Shown here in pieces: positions 62,508 to 64,000 of a DNA stretch of 64,000 nt. This stretch comes from CAYSRJ01 sp964521865. GTDB lineage: Bacteria > Spirochaetota > B62-G9 > DRHN01. Positions within the stretch are counted from its first letter, which is position 1. Each line of letters opens with the position of its first letter. Below the pieces are notes generated by a model. It was not told the DNA's origin. It did no database searches and saw only the letters and a list, made by a program, of their open reading frames with translations. The stretch lies in NCBI GenBank assembly GCA_964521865.1, contig CAZFTJ010000025.1, forward strand, positions 1-64,000, written 5' to 3'. A program made the translations under genes and the position numbers.

Positions 62508-63287
62508 TTATTCGAAATGTAAAATTGACTGAAATAATATATCAATATCTTTTTCAAATCCGGTATGGAATATTTTCTCAATACTATCAAGAGCTATCAA
62601 TAGAATACTGCAATGAGTGATTAATATTGGCTTAACCCTATCAGTTTTTGGATTGAAGTCGAACTTGAGGAAATTCCAATCTTCATCAAAGAGCATATAT
62701 TTTACTAAGGAATTAGGCAAAGAATGGACATCGCTACTTGAAATGCGATATTGTAGTTGATACCAATCATTAAGTTTAACATCGCGTGCTAATTGTTCAA
62801 TCTTAATATCTTCAAGTTTGAACTTATCTATGTCTTCCATTATTTCTGACAATTTATGTTCTACGGCTGCGTTAGTAAATGCTCTGCGAAGTACACTCTG
62901 GGGATCATTTTTTGAAGCATTCAGAATCTTCTTTAAATGCAGTTGGTCAGTTCCAAGATATTTAATTAGGTAATTTTCATCTTCAGTCAATTTTCTTAGA
63001 ATAAACATAGCTTCCAGTGAACTTCTCATAATAATATTACTATCTGATTCAAGACCGATTTCCATTAACATTACAACAGATTGAAAACTATCCATGATTT
63101 TCTGTAAAAGACAAATAATCGTAATGTGTAGATCATTATCATAATCAAGTTTTATTGAGTTACGGACCTGATGGGCTAATCTGCTAACCTCTTTACATTT
63201 CACAAATACATTGAAATAAGCCTGCCTGTTTAATTCTCGAATCTCGGAAGTATCATCCCCAAAGAATCCTAATTCTTCATAACTCAT
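62508..63287 (-). CDS. DUF5677-family protein
   Basis: This 259-residue mostly helical protein has LHITIICLLQKIMDSFQSVV and the segment ESDSNIIMRSSLEAMFILRK, which match DUF5677 proteins of unknown function that are common in mobile and defence regions. GGAGG precedes the ATG by ten nt. It lies between a small zinc-ribbon gene and the membrane protein gene on the same strand. No catalytic site is evident. Confidence 0.75.
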   Translation of the reverse strand: MSYEELGFFGDDTSEIRELNRQAYFNVFVKCKEVSRLAHQVRNSIKLDYDNDLHITIICLLQKIMDSFQSVVMLMEIGLESDSNIIMRSSLEAMFILRKLTEDENYLIKYLGTDQLHLKKILNASKNDPQSVLRRAFTNAAVEHKLSEIMEDIDKFKLEDIKIEQLARDVKLNDWYQLQYRISSSDVHSLPNSLVKYMLFDEDWNFLKFDFNPKTDRVKPILITHCSILLIALDSIEKIFHTGFEKDIDILFQSILHFE

Positions 63288-63318
63288 ATAGAAATATCCT
63301 CCAAATGATTAGTAGTTC

Positions 63319-63519
63319 TTATGATTGCGGAAACCCCGGTGGTCCTCCTGGGAATCCTTCCTGGGTAATTATACCCCTGCAGTATTTGCAAAGTCCATCA
63401 TGATTATAAAAATCATATTCCGATATTTTTCTTCCGCAATTCTGGCAGATGAAATAATCTTCATCCGAATCATCTCTATTATATATATCCATCCATCCTT
63501 TGTTTTTCTTTCTACTCAT
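63319..63519 (-). CDS. Small zinc-ribbon protein
   Basis: This 66-residue protein has Cys25-x2-Cys28 and Cys44-x2-Cys47 (CQNCGRK, CKYCRG), a simple zinc ribbon, and a Pro/Gly-rich tail. GGGAGG precedes the ATG. Function unknown; nucleic acid or protein binding is possible. It is 12 nt downstream of the secreted-nuclease gene. Confidence 0.75.
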   Translation of the reverse strand: MSRKKNKGWMDIYNRDDSDEDYFICQNCGRKISEYDFYNHDGLCKYCRGIITQEGFPGGPPGFPQS

Positions 63520-63531
63520 GAAGTCCTCCCT

Positions 63532-64000
63532 TTAGTTACTCCATGTGTCAATCGTCGTGCCGGTAGTATCTTTCAAATAGATAATTTCACCTGTATCATT
63601 GATACCAAATCCAAGAGTTGAATGGGGAAATGTTTTCGTTTCACTTGCCCCAAGATATGTGTTGTACGGAATGGTGTAGTCCGTCGGATTATTCAAGTCG
63701 CCGATCGTCCAGTGTGAAATGTCGGCAGTGAAGGAGGAATAATTCTTCAATGTAACCTGCTCAGAATCCGTAGGGGTAGCAGTCACTGAGTATATTCGAA
63801 CGTCAGGAGTTCCGGGATACACTGGATTATAATCCGGATTACTGCAGCCGTTACCGTTATCATCGTCCGGAGTATCTGTCTTAAATAGTACCGCAACCGA
63901 CCTGTGGTCACTTACTGCCAGGCTCGCCGCCTTATCGTTATTATTGAATTCTATTTCGTCAAACTTATAAACCCCGATGAACTTCTTATATTCGGTAGTG
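63532..64000 (-). CDS. DNase I-like (endonuclease/exonuclease/phosphatase) protein with lamin-tail domain, C-terminal part only
   Basis: The frame is open to the window edge, so the N-terminus is missing. The visible 155 residues begin with TTEYKKFIGVYKFDEIEF and contain LAVSDHRSVAVLFKTD, the SDHxPV-type motif that closes the EEP/DNase I active site (here with Ser for Pro). An acidic linker (TPDDDNGNGCSNPD) follows, then a lamin-tail domain (VTLKNYSSFTADISHWTIGD; INDTGEIIYLKD). Such proteins are usually secreted nucleases. A GTG inside the frame at 63822 is not the real start. Confidence 0.7.
   Translation of the reverse strand, partial: TTEYKKFIGVYKFDEIEFNNNDKAASLAVSDHRSVAVLFKTDTPDDDNGNGCSNPDYNPVYPGTPDVRIYSVTATPTDSEQVTLKNYSSFTADISHWTIGDLNNPTDYTIPYNTYLGASETKTFPHSTLGFGINDTGEIIYLKDTTGTTIDTWSN

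Noticed and set aside
1..64000. CRISPR array
   Set aside because: No regularly spaced repeats of 23-40 nt were seen, and no cas-like gene is present.

Overview
The window reads as a fermentative, probably spirochaete-like bacterium (inference, moderate confidence). Both solute-binding proteins have signal peptides ending in AGG-x-KE without a lipobox cysteine, a pattern I associate with spirochaete ABC binding proteins. Many genes start at TTG or GTG behind good Shine-Dalgarno sites. Corrinoid methyltransferase-type proteins and sugar isomerase/kinase/aldolase sets are abundant. I found no rRNA and no CRISPR array. There is one tRNA.

Layout. (1) 1-7050, minus strand: an operon that runs off the left edge. 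It encodes a corrinoid protein, a Gfo/Idh-type oxidoreductase, a non-pyrrolysine MttB-family methyltransferase, a multi-subunit FAD/Fe-S amine or imino-acid dehydrogenase, and the start of a short-chain dehydrogenase. The divergent LacI-type regulator at 7305 and three operator-like palindromes at 7091-7284 mark its control region. (2) 8591-12944, plus strand: DeoR regulator, fucose/arabinose-isomerase-fold protein, LsrF/DhnA-type aldolase and URO-D-type protein. (3) 12995-15958, minus strand: pdxT, pdxS and a MocR regulator for vitamin B6 synthesis. The MocR protein lacks the PLP-binding lysine. (4) 16265-21955, minus strand: a second isomerase/kinase/aldolase set with an amidohydrolase, followed by gene debris. 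(5) 23571-30434, minus strand: an AT-rich block with a CUT1 sugar transporter (no ATPase), two zinc alcohol dehydrogenases and a DeoR regulator. It is flanked by transposase debris. (6) 30781-43389, minus strand: a long operon with an FGGY kinase, LacI regulator, cupin, fucose-isomerase-like protein, ribose-type ABC transporter, two URO-D-type proteins, a DUF4432 protein and a second MttB. (7) 43730-49041, minus strand: a sulfur/persulfide cluster (rhodanese-ArsR, OsmC, SHOCT, cysteine desulfurase, DsrE, SQR-like flavoprotein, Met/Gly-rich exported protein). (8) 49272 to the end: an island beside tRNA-Leu(CAG) with a tyrosine integrase. It carries a three-gene ABC-3C conflict system, an unknown protein, a nuclease plus UvrD-type helicase pair, a BglII/BstYI-type restriction-modification system, a DUF5677 protein, and a DNase I-like protein with a lamin-tail domain.

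How it may work together (inference). Regions 1, 2, 4 and 6 all combine sugar-type enzymes with corrinoid-methyltransferase-type proteins. The simplest reading is uptake of methylated sugar-like or betaine-like compounds, removal of methyl groups onto corrinoid protein, and breakdown of the remaining skeleton by isomerase, kinase and aldolase. Only one corrinoid protein is encoded here, so the second MttB would have to share it or use one encoded elsewhere. The right third is a defence-type accessory region whose far end lies outside the window.
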